A stretch of DNA of 64,000 nt from Chloroflexota bacterium (lineage in GTDB: Bacteria; Chloroflexota; Dehalococcoidia; Lucifugimonadales; UBA3495): positions 40,139 through 104,138 of the forward strand of contig JACZUF010000004.1 of NCBI GenBank assembly GCA_022573285.1, written 5' to 3'. The notes beneath the pieces are model-generated. The model did not search any database, had not been told where the DNA came from, and saw nothing but the letters and a program-made list of their open reading frames with translations. The translations under genes and the position numbers were made by a program. Positions 38,800 through 49,376 of the stretch are shown here, in pieces (positions within the stretch are counted from its first letter, which is position 1; each line of letters begins with the position of its first letter).

Positions 38800-39588
38800 A
38801 TGGCGGCAATAAAAGTCGTGATCAGCGGCGCAACCGGCAAGATGGGCCTTGAAACCGTCGCGGCAGTCTCCCGAGAAAGCGATCTTGAATTGGTGGGAGG
38901 TTCCTGCCGGCAGGACCGGGGGCCCACTCTGACTACCCCGTACAGCACGGTGGTCCCCCTTACGACGGACCTGGACTCCTTGCTGGAACAGACACGGCCC
39001 GCCGTGTTGGTGGACTTCACCAACGCCGCCGTGGCCATGGACGCCGCCGCAAAAGCCGCCGCCCGGTCCATCAACATCGTCATGGGCGCCAGCGGGTTCT
39101 CAGAAGACAATCTGAAGCAACTGGACGCCATGGCCAACGACAATGGCGTCGGCATCATCGTGGCGCCAAATTTCGCGCTGGGAGCCATCGTGCTCAAGAA
39201 GCTGGCCGAACAGGCGGCCCCCTACTTCGACTACGTGGACATAATCGAATCCCACCACGAGGCGAAGATCGACTCCCCCTCCGGGTTCGCCCTGGCCTTG
39301 GCGCGCAGCCTGGGCGAGATCAAGCAGTTCACCCGCAACCAGCCGGAGAAAGAGAACCTGGCCAACACCAGGGGCGGCGAGCACAACGGGATCTCGGTCC
39401 ACAGCATCCGCATGCCCGGCAAGAGCGCCCACCACGAGGTGATCTTCGGTGCGGCGGGGCAGACCGTGTCACTGCGCCACGACACCCTGGGCCGCGACTG
39501 CTACATGCCCGGCGTGGTGCGCTGCATCCGCGACGTTGTGACCCTTCAGGGCCTTGTGATAGGCTTGGAGAACGTGCTCGGTCTTTAG
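38800..39588 (+). CDS. dapB: 4-hydroxy-tetrahydrodipicolinate reductase
   Basis: VVISGATGKMGLETVAAV, IIESHHEAKIDSPSGFAL. Confidence 0.95.
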   Translation: MAAIKVVISGATGKMGLETVAAVSRESDLELVGGSCRQDRGPTLTTPYSTVVPLTTDLDSLLEQTRPAVLVDFTNAAVAMDAAAKAAARSINIVMGASGFSEDNLKQLDAMANDNGVGIIVAPNFALGAIVLKKLAEQAAPYFDYVDIIESHHEAKIDSPSGFALALARSLGEIKQFTRNQPEKENLANTRGGEHNGISVHSIRMPGKSAHHEVIFGAAGQTVSLRHDTLGRDCYMPGVVRCIRDVVTLQGLVIGLENVLGL

Positions 39589-39624
39589 TTAGGCACGAAT
39601 CCCAGCGTAGTCAGAGAGACACCA

Positions 39625-40686
39625 GTGCAGTCGCCAACCATCTCCCCGGACCTAACCATCGCTGTCGTGGGCGCCACCGGCGCGGTGGGCGCCGAATTTC
39701 TCCGCATCGTGGAAAGCCGCTATACCAGCCTGCCCAAGCTGAAGTTGCTGGCATCCAGCCGCTCGGCCGGCAAGCGCATCAGCGTGGGCGGGAAAGAACT
39801 GGTGGTGGAGGAAGCCACTGAAAGGTCCTTCGACGGCGTGGACGTGGCCTTCATCTCGGCCAGCTCGGAGGTCAGCCGGCGGCTCGCCCCGGCGGCGGTG
39901 GCCGCTGGAGCAGTGGTCATCGACGATGGTTCCGAATTCCGCATGGATGACACGGTCCCCCTGGTGGTGCCCGAGGTTAACGGCGCGGACGTCGAATGGC
40001 ACCAGGGGATCATCGCCATCCCCAACTGCTCCACCACTCCTTTGGTGATGGCCGCCCACCCGCTGCACCAGGTCAACCCCATCAAACGGATCGTGGCCGA
40101 CACCTACCAGTCGGTCTCCGGAGCCGGCGGCGGGGCCATGACCGAACTGAGAGAACAATCGGAGCGGCTCCTTGACGCCGACTCCAGCACCAGCAAGTCC
40201 GGCAAGGGTCAGATCGCCTACAACGTGGTCCCCCAGATCGACCGGTTCCTGGACACCGGCTACACCTTCGAAGAGCAGAAGATGCGGCAGGAATCCCAGA
40301 AGATAATGCACGCCCCGGACTTGAAGATCTCCGCCACCTGCGTGCGGGTCCCGGTGTACATCTCCCATTCCGCCTCGGTGCACATCGAATTCACCCGGCC
40401 CATGCCCGTGGCAGAGGCCAGAGAGCTTTTGGCGGCCATGCCCGGAGTTACCGTGCTAGACAACCCGGAGGCGGGCGAATACCCCATGCCCTGGGACGTG
40501 GCCGGTGAGGACGATGTTTTCGTGGGGCGCATCCGGCAAGACCTTTCCCATCCCAACGGACTGGTGCTGTGGATCGTTTCCGACAACCTGCGCAAAGGCG
40601 CGGCGCTCAACTCGCTCCAGATTGCCGAAGAGCTGGTCTCCCGGGGCCGGTTGAAGCCAAAGCACGCCAGCGGAGTGACCGGCTAG
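39625..40686 (+). CDS. asd: Aspartate-semialdehyde dehydrogenase
   Basis: IAVVGATGAVGAEFLRI, GIIAIPNCSTTPLVMA, SATCVRVPVYISHS. Confidence 0.95.
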   Translation: MQSPTISPDLTIAVVGATGAVGAEFLRIVESRYTSLPKLKLLASSRSAGKRISVGGKELVVEEATERSFDGVDVAFISASSEVSRRLAPAAVAAGAVVIDDGSEFRMDDTVPLVVPEVNGADVEWHQGIIAIPNCSTTPLVMAAHPLHQVNPIKRIVADTYQSVSGAGGGAMTELREQSERLLDADSSTSKSGKGQIAYNVVPQIDRFLDTGYTFEEQKMRQESQKIMHAPDLKISATCVRVPVYISHSASVHIEFTRPMPVAEARELLAAMPGVTVLDNPEAGEYPMPWDVAGEDDVFVGRIRQDLSHPNGLVLWIVSDNLRKGAALNSLQIAEELVSRGRLKPKHASGVTG

Positions 40687-40838
40687 ACCCCAGCGGCAGG
40701 TCGGGGCATTCCTCAGAATTCAAGTCCTCCCGATTAGACATTTGATATCGCCTTTACCCGTCAAACCGTCTTTCCGGCGGAAGCTGGAATCCAGATTGGC
40801 GGACTCGGCTTGTTTCTTGGAGCTCGGTTGAACAGATA

Positions 40839-40863
40839 CAGGGCGGGTTTGAAACCCGCCCTG
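40839..40863. repeat. Intergenic palindrome, inner type GGGTTTGAAACCC
   Basis: cagggcgggttt-g-aaacccgccctg. Confidence 0.88.
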
Positions 40864-41029
40864 GTTCATATTCGACAACGTCATTGAAAGAATGGTGGAC
40901 CATCACGCAACTAGCAATGTATCTTTTCTCTCCTCATTCCAGAGGATGCGATATGAGGTATCTGAGGGTATAATGCAACAAATTTCCAAGTCCCAGGCAT
41001 TGCCGCAAAGGCAATTACAGGAGGCGGGC

Positions 41030-41926
41030 ATGGCAGAGATAGGAAGGCTTCTCACAGCGATGGTTACCCCCTTTGACGACCAGGGTGCGGTCGACTACGA
41101 GCAGGCCAAGCGGCTCGCCCATGCCCTTCTGGACTCGGGCAGCGACGGCGTGGTCCTGTCCGGCACCACCGGCGAATCGCCCACCTTGACCACCGACGAG
41201 AAGATGCGTCTATTTAGCGAGGTCAAAGAGTCGATCGGAGACAAAGGCGTGGTCATCGCCGGCACCGGTACCTACAGCACCGCCGAGAGCATCAAGCTAA
41301 GCCAGGAAGCCGAGAAACAGGGCGTCGACGGCCTGCTGCTGGTGGTGCCCTACTACAACAAACCCCCGCAGGAGGGTATCTACCAGCACTTCAAGGCGAT
41401 CGCGGGTAAGACCAACCTGCCTTGCATCGTCTATAACATCATGGGCCGCACCGGCGTCAACATGACCGACGAAACGACCATCCGGCTGAGCCAGATCGAC
41501 AACATCGTCGGCACCAAGGAAGCCAGCGGCGACCTGAACCAGATCGCCCGCATCATCGGCGGCGTCAGTCCCGGATTCAAAGTCTGGAGCGGCGACGACA
41601 ACCAGACCTTCTTGATCATGTCCATCGGCGGCTACGGCGTGGTCAGCGTCGCGTCCCACCTGGTCGGGAACCAGATCAAGCACATGATGGGCCTGCTGTT
41701 GGAGGGCGACATCGAAGGTGCGGCCTCCGAGCACCGCCGCCTGCTCCCCATCTTTAACGGCATTTTCATCGAGTCCAACCCCATCCCGGTGAAATACGCG
41801 GTGAACCGCATCGGCATCAAGGTGGGCGGTCCCAGGCTACCCATGGTGCCCCTCAGTGAAAAGGCCGTCGCCCAGATCGACAAATTGCTGGAGCAGTACG
41901 AGATAGACCTGCCCGTCTCCGCCTGA
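41030..41926 (+). CDS. dapA: 4-hydroxy-tetrahydrodipicolinate synthase
   Basis: GRLLTAMVTPFDDQGAVD, VVLSGTTGESPTLT, YNIMGRTGVN; SD ggaggcgggc before ATG 41030. Confidence 0.95.
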   Translation: MAEIGRLLTAMVTPFDDQGAVDYEQAKRLAHALLDSGSDGVVLSGTTGESPTLTTDEKMRLFSEVKESIGDKGVVIAGTGTYSTAESIKLSQEAEKQGVDGLLLVVPYYNKPPQEGIYQHFKAIAGKTNLPCIVYNIMGRTGVNMTDETTIRLSQIDNIVGTKEASGDLNQIARIIGGVSPGFKVWSGDDNQTFLIMSIGGYGVVSVASHLVGNQIKHMMGLLLEGDIEGAASEHRRLLPIFNGIFIESNPIPVKYAVNRIGIKVGGPRLPMVPLSEKAVAQIDKLLEQYEIDLPVSA

Positions 41927-42060
41927 CCGGTACGTAGGGGCGGGTTTCCAACCCGCCCTAGCGCTGGTAAACCAGGCTCCTATCGGCCAAGACCTTCGTG
42001 GGCGAACATGCCTCTCCCCAGTGGCTCCTTCGTTTCGACAACCGCAGTGGCAAAGTAAAA

Positions 42061-42087
42061 GGGCATCCCGATTCCATCGGGATGCCC
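42061..42087. repeat. Intergenic palindrome, inner type ATCCCGAT..ATCGGGAT
   Basis: gggcatcccgat-tcc-atcgggatgccc. Confidence 0.88.
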
Positions 42088-42143
42088 CTACGTGGGATTG
42101 ACCTCACTCCCCCAAGGTCGAAAGACGGTTTAAAAAGGACCGA

Positions 42144-43430
42144 TTAAGTAAAAACCGGCTCCACCTGAATGGTCTCGGCGCGGCTGGGGCCGGTGGATAT
42201 GATCTGGACCCGGCATCCCACCAGTTCTTCGATCCGCTTCACGTAGGCCAACGCATTGTCGGGAAGTTGGGACAACTTGGTGGCGCTGGCGGTAGGTTGG
42301 TCCCAGCCGGGGAGTTCCTCGTAAATAGGTTCGCAGCGGGCCAACAATCCGGTGTTGGCCGGGAAGCGGTCCAAACGCTCGCCGTTCACCATGTAGCCCA
42401 CGCACACCTTGACCGTCTTGAAACCGTCGAGAATGTCCAGGCGGGTCAGCACCAGTCCGGTGAATCCGTTGACCAACTGGCTGTACTTCCCAGCCACTCC
42501 GTCGAACCAGCCGATGCGCCGCGCCCGGCCGGTGGTGACGCCGAACTCCTGGGCCTTCTCCCGTATCACCGATGCCTCTTCGTCATGGATCTCCGAGGGC
42601 ATGGGGCCGCCGCCCACCCGGGTGGAATAGGCTTTGAACACGCCCAACACTCCCTTGATGGCCTGGGGGTTTAACCCCAACCCGGTGCAGGCGCCGCCGA
42701 TGGATGGCGACGAAGAGGTCACGTAGGGGTAGGATCCGTGGTCGATGTCCAGAAGCGTGCCCTGGGCGCCCTCCAGCAATACCCTTTTGCCCTGGGCGAG
42801 CAAGTCCTGGATCAGTTGCTCGGTGGGCTTGGCAAAGGGCGCCAGTTGGTCGGCCCAGATGCGGCACTTGGCCAGCACGTCATCCAAGGCCAGAGGCTCG
42901 CCGCCGTAGATCTTGGTGATCAGGGCGTTCTTGTGTTTCAGGGTCTGTTCCACCATGGGCACCAGGGCGTCCCAGTCCAACAGGTCGCCGACCCTGATCC
43001 CCGCGCGGCCCGTCTTGTCCACATAGGCCGGGCCGATTCCCCGGCCGGTGGTGCCGATGGCCGCATCGCCTCTGGCCTCCTCCTCCAGGTGGTCGAGGAC
43101 GATGTGGTAGGGCATGATGACGTGGGCGCGCTCGCTGATATAGAGCTTGCTGGTGTCGATACCCCGAGCGGCGATCTCGGCAAGCTCGTTGACCAACACA
43201 TCGGGGTCGACAACCACCCCGTTGCCGATGATGCCGTAGACATTCGGCCAGCAGATGCCGGCGGGCACCAGATGTAACTGGAAAGTTCCCTTATCGTTGA
43301 CGACCGTATGACCGGCGTTGTTGCCGCCCGCATAACGGACTACGCTGTCAACGTCTCCGGCAAGGTAGTCGATCACCTTCCCCTTGCCCTCGTCACCCCA
43401 TTGGCCGCCGATCACGGCATATGCCGGCAT
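42144..43430 (-). CDS. purA: Adenylosuccinate synthetase
   Basis: VIGGQWGDEGKGKVIDYLA, GNNAGHTVV, EGAQGTLLDIDHGSYPYVTSSS. Confidence 0.97.
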   Translation of the reverse strand: MPAYAVIGGQWGDEGKGKVIDYLAGDVDSVVRYAGGNNAGHTVVNDKGTFQLHLVPAGICWPNVYGIIGNGVVVDPDVLVNELAEIAARGIDTSKLYISERAHVIMPYHIVLDHLEEEARGDAAIGTTGRGIGPAYVDKTGRAGIRVGDLLDWDALVPMVEQTLKHKNALITKIYGGEPLALDDVLAKCRIWADQLAPFAKPTEQLIQDLLAQGKRVLLEGAQGTLLDIDHGSYPYVTSSSPSIGGACTGLGLNPQAIKGVLGVFKAYSTRVGGGPMPSEIHDEEASVIREKAQEFGVTTGRARRIGWFDGVAGKYSQLVNGFTGLVLTRLDILDGFKTVKVCVGYMVNGERLDRFPANTGLLARCEPIYEELPGWDQPTASATKLSQLPDNALAYVKRIEELVGCRVQIISTGPSRAETIQVEPVFT

Positions 43431-43716
43431 CCCTAATAGCCCGCCTTACAAAAAACATACCCGTCCCCAGGAAAAGGGAGGAGCTAAACGAGTATAGCAA
43501 AATCATTTTCCATGGGAAAGTGAGGGCAAGCAAGGCAGTTAGGTCTCAGATTCCTGGGCCATCTTGCCGAGGCGTATAAAACGGGCGCGGTTGCCGATTT
43601 GACACCCAATTCCGGCCCCGGCAGTAGTCGCCGCGCCCCGCTCAAGGGTAGAATGGACCTGCGCCATACCAGCCCAAATCAAATCCGCCCGGACCAGGCA
43701 GGAACGAATTTTCACC

Positions 43717-44169
43717 ATGGCCCTCAGAGACAAACTGGAAGAAGACATCAAAGATTCCATGCGCAACCGCGATCAGGCACGCTTGGACGCCCTGCGCTTC
43801 CTGAAATTTGCCGTTCAGGCCGTCGAGAAGGAACAGAAGAAGGGGCTGGACGACGCCGGCATGGTCGAGGTGGCCACCAAACAGGCCAGCGACCGCCGCG
43901 ACAGCATCAGGGCCTTCGAGGAGGGCGGCCGCGACACCATGGCGGCCAAAGAGGCAACCGAACTCAAGGTCCTGGAAGAATTCCTCCCGCCCCAGATGTC
44001 CCCTGAGGCGTTAACCCAACTGATTAAGGACACCGCCGCCGAGGTTGGGGCGGCCTCGCCCCAGGACAAGGGCAAGCTCATGGGCAAGCTCATGCCCCAG
44101 GTGCGTGGCAAAGCCGACGGCGCCGTGGTCAACCAGATGGCCACCGAGTACCTGGAGTCCTTAGCCTGA
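43717..44169 (+). CDS. GatB/YqeY domain protein
   Basis: LEEDIKDSMRNRDQARLDALRFL..., FLPPQMSPEALTQLI. Confidence 0.92.
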   Translation: MALRDKLEEDIKDSMRNRDQARLDALRFLKFAVQAVEKEQKKGLDDAGMVEVATKQASDRRDSIRAFEEGGRDTMAAKEATELKVLEEFLPPQMSPEALTQLIKDTAAEVGAASPQDKGKLMGKLMPQVRGKADGAVVNQMATEYLESLA

Positions 44170-44864
44170 TGCGGTTCGGCATTCTGGTCTTCCCCGGCAC
44201 CTGGAGCGACACCGACTGCTACTATCAGGTAAAGAACATCCTGGGACAAGACGCCGAGTACGTCTGGCACCAGGAGACCAGTCTGGACGGATTCGACTCG
44301 GTGATCCTGCCGGGAGGCTTCTCCTACGGCGACTACCTGCGGCCCGGAGCCATGGCCCGGTTTTCCCCGGTTATGGACGCCCTGAACAGATTTATCGACT
44401 CCGGAAGGACGGCCATCGGCATCTGCAACGGGTTCCAGATACTCTGTGAATCGGGCCTCCTGCCCGGCGCCTTGCTCCCCAATCACCACCTGGAGTACCG
44501 CTGCCAGTGGACCCACCTGCGCACCGAGCGGGCCGACACCCCCTTCACCCAGTCCTGCGGGCAGGGCCAACTCTTGAAGGTGCCGGTCTCCCACGGGGAG
44601 GGCAACTACTTCGCCGATACCGCCACCCTGGCCCAGCTTGAGGAGGAGGGGCGGGTGCTCTTCCGGTACTGCGACGCCTCGGGCCGGGCCACCGAGGACG
44701 CCAACCCCAACGGCTCGGCCAATAACATCGCCGGCATCATCAACGAAGCGGGCAACGTGCTGGGGATGATGCCCCACCCCGAACGGAGCTGCGAAGCCAT
44801 CCTGGGCAGCACCGACGGCAACCTGATAATCGAGTCAATCATCGAAAGCTGCAGGCAGGGCTAG
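44169..44864 (+). CDS. purQ: Phosphoribosylformylglycinamidine synthase subunit PurQ
   Basis: FGILVFPGTWSDTDCYY, LPGGFSYGDYLRPGAMAR, GICNGFQILCESGLLPGAL. Confidence 0.95.
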   Translation: MRFGILVFPGTWSDTDCYYQVKNILGQDAEYVWHQETSLDGFDSVILPGGFSYGDYLRPGAMARFSPVMDALNRFIDSGRTAIGICNGFQILCESGLLPGALLPNHHLEYRCQWTHLRTERADTPFTQSCGQGQLLKVPVSHGEGNYFADTATLAQLEEEGRVLFRYCDASGRATEDANPNGSANNIAGIINEAGNVLGMMPHPERSCEAILGSTDGNLIIESIIESCRQG

Positions 44865-44872
44865 CCAGCCCG

Positions 44873-45802
44873 ATGGCGGCCGTCGGCCTATCGATACTTG
44901 CCGCCTTTGGGTTCGCCAGTTCGGCGGTCCTCTCCCGCCAGGGCATGCAGGCCATATTCCCCCTTCCGGGCGTCATGGTCTCCCTCTTTGTCAGCTTCCT
45001 TCTTTCGTCGGTCATGGTCCTGCTGTTCGCATTTTCCGACATCAGCAGTATCCCGCAGGCAGCCGTCTTCTGGATCCTCGGTCTGGGGGTCATGAACTTT
45101 CTGGGCGGCCGGTCCCAAAACTTCCTGTCGGTCAACATGATCGGCGCTTCCCGGGCCAGTCTGTTCGTATCTTCGCAGGCGCCCTTCGCCGCCATATTCG
45201 CCGTAACGTTCACCGGCGAGAGCATCCATCCCCTGGTGGCCCTGGGCACGGTCGGCGTGGTGGGCGGCCTGCTTTTCGCCAGCGGAGACTCCATATTGCA
45301 GGGTTGGCGGACCGATAAAATCTTCTTGTTGGGCTACCTGATGGCTCTGGGCGCGGGAGCCTCCTATGGGGCCACCAACGTGATGGCCAAACAGACCCTC
45401 CAGGTATACGACTCCCCGCTCATGATGACCGCCTTCAGCATGCTGGTTGGTCTGGTGGTGCTGTCGCCACTGGTAGGCGCAAGCGCCGCCCATAGCGGTG
45501 TCATTCGGACTAGAAACACCGGAGTTCGGGGATATCGCGGTTTCCTTCGGTCTTTGTCATCTTTTAAGTTCGTTGCGCTGTCCGGGCTGGCTTCGGGGAT
45601 TGCCGTGATCGCCTGGTATTTCGCCGTGCAACGGGCCGATGTGGTAGTCATCAGCCCAATCGTCTCCAGCAGCCCCCTGATTACCCTCTTCTTGGCCCAC
45701 CTGTTCTTAGCCAGGCTGGAACGGGTCACGCGGCGATTGGCCGCCGGGGCCGCGCTAACCGTCATCGGAGTCCTTCTGGTGGTTTGGGGCTCCCAGTTTT
45801 GA
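44873..45802 (+). CDS. EamA/DMT family transporter
   Basis: 10-TM-like hydrophobic protein; FAVQRADVVVISPIVSSSPLITLFLAHLFL. Confidence 0.85.
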   Translation: MAAVGLSILAAFGFASSAVLSRQGMQAIFPLPGVMVSLFVSFLLSSVMVLLFAFSDISSIPQAAVFWILGLGVMNFLGGRSQNFLSVNMIGASRASLFVSSQAPFAAIFAVTFTGESIHPLVALGTVGVVGGLLFASGDSILQGWRTDKIFLLGYLMALGAGASYGATNVMAKQTLQVYDSPLMMTAFSMLVGLVVLSPLVGASAAHSGVIRTRNTGVRGYRGFLRSLSSFKFVALSGLASGIAVIAWYFAVQRADVVVISPIVSSSPLITLFLAHLFLARLERVTRRLAAGAALTVIGVLLVVWGSQF

Positions 45803-45822
45803 TTGGGACGGCTCGGTAAACC

Positions 45823-46716
45823 GTGACGGCGATAGCGCTGTCTTTATTGTCGGGCTTCGGGTTCGGCAGCGCGGCCATCTTCGCCCGCGTCGGCATGCAG
45901 GGGGTGAGCCCTCTACCCAGCACCTTGATTTCGGTGGTGGTCAGCTTCGTTCCATCGCTCATTCTGGCCTTGGTCTTCGCCCTGTCCGACTTCAGGGACC
46001 TGCCGCCCATCGCCATTGCGTGGTTCTTGGTGTTGGGGGCAGTGAACTTTCTTGGCGGGCGGACTCAGAGCTACCGGGCCATCGGACGCATCGGCGCTTC
46101 CCGCGCCGGCGCGATCCTGGGCACCTCGGCAGTATTCGCCACGGTATTCGCCATCACCCTTACCGGCGAGCGCCCTCACTTCGTGGTCCTCGTTGGCACC
46201 GCAGTGGTGGTTATGGGCCTGATCGCCGCCTTGGGCAACTCCATCCGCGAAGGAATCGCGGCCGACCGGCGGGCGGCGCTTGGCTACCTGATGGCCCTGG
46301 TTGCCGCCGCCTGCTACGGGGGAACCAACGTTATCGCCAAGCACCTGACCGAGGCTTACGGGTCGCCGCTCATGATTTCCACCATCAGCCTGCTGTTCGG
46401 CATCATCCTCCTGTGGCCATTGGCCGGACGCGAGGCTGTCTCCGCGTTGCGGGCGTCGCGGAGGAACCCCACTTTCGCCATATCAGCGGGGTTGTCCGGG
46501 TTGGCGGCCGCCACCGGGGTCATCTGCCTGTACTTCGCGCTGGAGCGGGCCGACGTGGCCGTGGTCTCGCCCATAGTCTCCATCAACCCCATAATCACCT
46601 TGGTCTTGGCCCAGATCTTTATCTCCCGCATGGAAGACCTGACCAAGTGGTTGTACTTGGGGGTCGGCATCACGGTGGCCGGAGTGGCAATTGTGTCCCT
46701 GGGTAGCACGCTCTAA
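45823..46716 (+). CDS. EamA/DMT family transporter (tandem paralog)
   Basis: FALERADVAVVSPIVSINPIITLVLAQIFI; GTG start. Confidence 0.85.
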   Translation: MTAIALSLLSGFGFGSAAIFARVGMQGVSPLPSTLISVVVSFVPSLILALVFALSDFRDLPPIAIAWFLVLGAVNFLGGRTQSYRAIGRIGASRAGAILGTSAVFATVFAITLTGERPHFVVLVGTAVVVMGLIAALGNSIREGIAADRRAALGYLMALVAAACYGGTNVIAKHLTEAYGSPLMISTISLLFGIILLWPLAGREAVSALRASRRNPTFAISAGLSGLAAATGVICLYFALERADVAVVSPIVSINPIITLVLAQIFISRMEDLTKWLYLGVGITVAGVAIVSLGSTL

Positions 46717-46847
46717 CTCCCATTGCTTGCCCTGCATCCCCCACGCCTGCCCAAGGGGCACCGGCTTTGTGGCATAATTGGGCCCAGACGTATCGGCGCC
46801 GCACCACATCGCAAGATTAATCGGATAGAGGAGTCTGAGGAGACACC

Positions 46848-47666
46848 GTGTTCGAGAAGATTCAACACATCGGGTATCTGACCCCGGACCTGGACGCCGC
46901 AATCGCCTGGTTCGAGAAGTCCTTCGGCGCCACCAACGCCGGCGGCGGCCCCCTGAGTAAGACTTACGCCCTGCCCAGCGGCGGCCGCAACGCCTACGTT
47001 CGCTTCGGCAACGCCGAGGCCGAATTGCTTGAGCCTGAGGACAAGTCCGGTCTCTCCAGCGATGTCCTCACCATGCACCACGTTGGCTACGTGGTGGCCG
47101 ACATCGACAAGTCCGTCGATGAGCTCGCCACCCGTGGATTCAAATTCGCCGCCGACAAGCCATTTACCAACGTGTTCGGCCAGCAGGTCCTCTACTTCGA
47201 CGCATCAACCACCAACGGTGTGATGGTGCACCTGACCCAGTTGCCCGCCCAACCGGACACCACCAAAGCCGGCACCGGCCTCGAAGTAGAGCGCATCATC
47301 CACGCCGGCTACCGGGTGCCGAACCTGGAAGAGGCCATCAAGTGGTACGTGGAAAAGTTCGACGGCGAGCACCTGGGCGGCGGCCCATCCAGGAGCGGCG
47401 GCCGCAACGCCTTTGTGAACTTCGGCCAGGTCCAAGTGGAGCTTATCGAGCCTGGAGACCCCGCCGGCATGGGCAACGGCCATACGATGGACCACGTAGG
47501 CTACGTGGTGGGCGACATACCGTCCTGCATGGGCGAGTGCCAGTCCCACGGCCTGAGATTCGTGGCCGACACGCCCATTACCAACTCGGTGGGTCAGCAG
47601 GTGCTGTACTTCGAAACCGACACCAGCATGGGTTCACGGATGCACCTGACCCGGCTGCCGGACTAG
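46848..47666 (+). CDS. VOC/glyoxalase superfamily protein with two VOC modules
   Basis: IQHIGYLTPDLDAAIAWFEKSFG and IIHAGYRVPNLEEAIKWYVEKFDG. Confidence 0.88.
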   Translation: MFEKIQHIGYLTPDLDAAIAWFEKSFGATNAGGGPLSKTYALPSGGRNAYVRFGNAEAELLEPEDKSGLSSDVLTMHHVGYVVADIDKSVDELATRGFKFAADKPFTNVFGQQVLYFDASTTNGVMVHLTQLPAQPDTTKAGTGLEVERIIHAGYRVPNLEEAIKWYVEKFDGEHLGGGPSRSGGRNAFVNFGQVQVELIEPGDPAGMGNGHTMDHVGYVVGDIPSCMGECQSHGLRFVADTPITNSVGQQVLYFETDTSMGSRMHLTRLPD

Positions 47667-47709
47667 GCCCACGGCCAGCCCGTCGAGTTATATAAACACG
47701 CAGGCCGAC

Positions 47710-48258
47710 ATGCAGGCAGACCAGGTGCGCAACATAATCTTGGTGGGCTTCATGGCCTCAGGTAAAAGCAGCGTGGGGCGGGCCCTATCCCGCCGCATTG
47801 GCTGGCCCAGAGTGGACGCCGACGAGGAGATAGTGTCCAGGGCCGGAAGGCCCATCGCCGACATCTTCCGGGACTCGGGCGAGGACGCCTTCAGAGAACT
47901 GGAGCGTGCGGTGATGCGCGACATCTGCCTGGAGAACGGCCGCATCATCGCCGCGGGTGGCGGGTCGTTCGTAGATGAAGAGACCCGCCGGACGATGCTG
48001 GAATGCGGGACAGTATTTTATCTCAGCACCCGTCCCGAGACGATCCACCGCCGGGTGACCAGGGGGAACCCCAACGCCCCGGCCCGGCCGCTGCTGGCCG
48101 GAGGGGACCCGTTGGAGCGCATTAAAGAACTACTGGCCCAGCGGGCCCCCGCCTACTCCCAGGCCCATCACTCGATTGAAACAGACCAACTGTCCCCGGA
48201 CCAAGTGGCGGAGGCCATCTTGAATATCTGCGGACCGGGGTTGTCAAAAAGCACCTGA
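47710..48258 (+). CDS. aroK: Shikimate kinase
   Basis: IILVGFMASGKSSVGRALSRRIGWPRVDADEEI, FRELERAVMRD. Confidence 0.93.
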   Translation: MQADQVRNIILVGFMASGKSSVGRALSRRIGWPRVDADEEIVSRAGRPIADIFRDSGEDAFRELERAVMRDICLENGRIIAAGGGSFVDEETRRTMLECGTVFYLSTRPETIHRRVTRGNPNAPARPLLAGGDPLERIKELLAQRAPAYSQAHHSIETDQLSPDQVAEAILNICGPGLSKST

Positions 48259-48275
48259 AGAACGGAGACCAGACC

Positions 48276-49376
48276 ATGGCCGACCCAGACTTGGCGGCGG
48301 AAGTAACCCACTCCGGCGGGTCCTATCCGGTGATTGCCGGTTGGGGCGTCATCGACAACCTGGGCGACCGGTTTGCGGACCTGGGGCTGACGAACACGGC
48401 CTATATCATCACCGACGAAAACGTGATGAACCCCTACGGGCGCAACGTCCAGCGGGCGCTCCAGAAACGGCGCATCCCCGCCCACTGCTTCATCATCCCC
48501 GCCGGGGAGACCAGCAAGAGTTTCGAGCTGGCCCAGGGCATCTACAACTGGCTGGCGGGACTAAAAGCCGAGCGCGGCCACACGATCATCAGCGTCGGCG
48601 GCGGTGTCGCCGGAGACCTGGGCGGGTTCGTCGCCGCCACCTACCTGCGGGGCATGCCCTTCGTGCAGGTGCCCACCAGCATGGCCGCCATGGTGGACGC
48701 GTCCATCGGCGGCAAGGTCGCGGTCAACCTGCCCCAGGCCAAGAACCTGGTGGGGGCCTTCCACCAGCCCAAGGGCGTGTTCGCCGACGTGCAGGCCCTC
48801 TCCACCCTGGGTAAAAGGGAACTGGCCGAGGGTTGGGCCGAGGCCATTAAGCATGGCTTCATCCTGGACGCCGGCCTGGTGGACGTGTTCGAAGAGCACG
48901 CCGAGGCCCTGATGAACGTGGAGCCCGAGATCACAACCGAGGTGATCCGCCGCAGCATGGCCATCAAGGCCAACGTGGTCAGCCAGGATGAAAGGGAAAC
49001 CCTGGGCATCCGCATCATGCTGAATTACGGCCACACCATCGGGCATGCCCTGGAATCATCCACCGAGTACGGCCGGTTCTTGCACGGCGAAGGCGTCGCC
49101 GTGGGGATGATGGGCGCGGCGTCCATGGCCCAGGAGATGGGGCTGCACTCCCAGGACTTAGTGGACCGCCAGCGCCGGCTGTTGGAGCGGTTCGACCTGC
49201 CCACATCGGCCAAAGGGGTGGCGGTGGACGATATCCTGAGGGGCCTGGCCCTGGACAAGAAGAGCCAGGACGGCTCCAACCGCTGGGTGATGCTGGAAGA
49301 GGTGGGCCGGTCCGTGGTCCGCAGCGACGTGCCCAAGGAGTTGGTGGAGAAGACGGTCCGGGAACTGGTCAGCTAA
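48276..49376 (+). CDS. aroB: 3-dehydroquinate synthase
   Basis: ISVGGGVAGDLGGFVAATYLRGMPFVQVPTSMAAMVDASIGGKVAVNLPQAKNLVGAFHQP. Confidence 0.97.
   Translation: MADPDLAAEVTHSGGSYPVIAGWGVIDNLGDRFADLGLTNTAYIITDENVMNPYGRNVQRALQKRRIPAHCFIIPAGETSKSFELAQGIYNWLAGLKAERGHTIISVGGGVAGDLGGFVAATYLRGMPFVQVPTSMAAMVDASIGGKVAVNLPQAKNLVGAFHQPKGVFADVQALSTLGKRELAEGWAEAIKHGFILDAGLVDVFEEHAEALMNVEPEITTEVIRRSMAIKANVVSQDERETLGIRIMLNYGHTIGHALESSTEYGRFLHGEGVAVGMMGAASMAQEMGLHSQDLVDRQRRLLERFDLPTSAKGVAVDDILRGLALDKKSQDGSNRWVMLEEVGRSVVRSDVPKELVEKTVRELVS

Noticed and set aside
38800-41926. dapB-asd-dapA cluster as a notable locus
   Set aside because: Standard lysine/diaminopimelate biosynthesis arrangement.
44873-46716. Tandem EamA transporters as something novel
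   Set aside because: Adjacent DMT paralogs are common; nothing in sequence suggests a new role.
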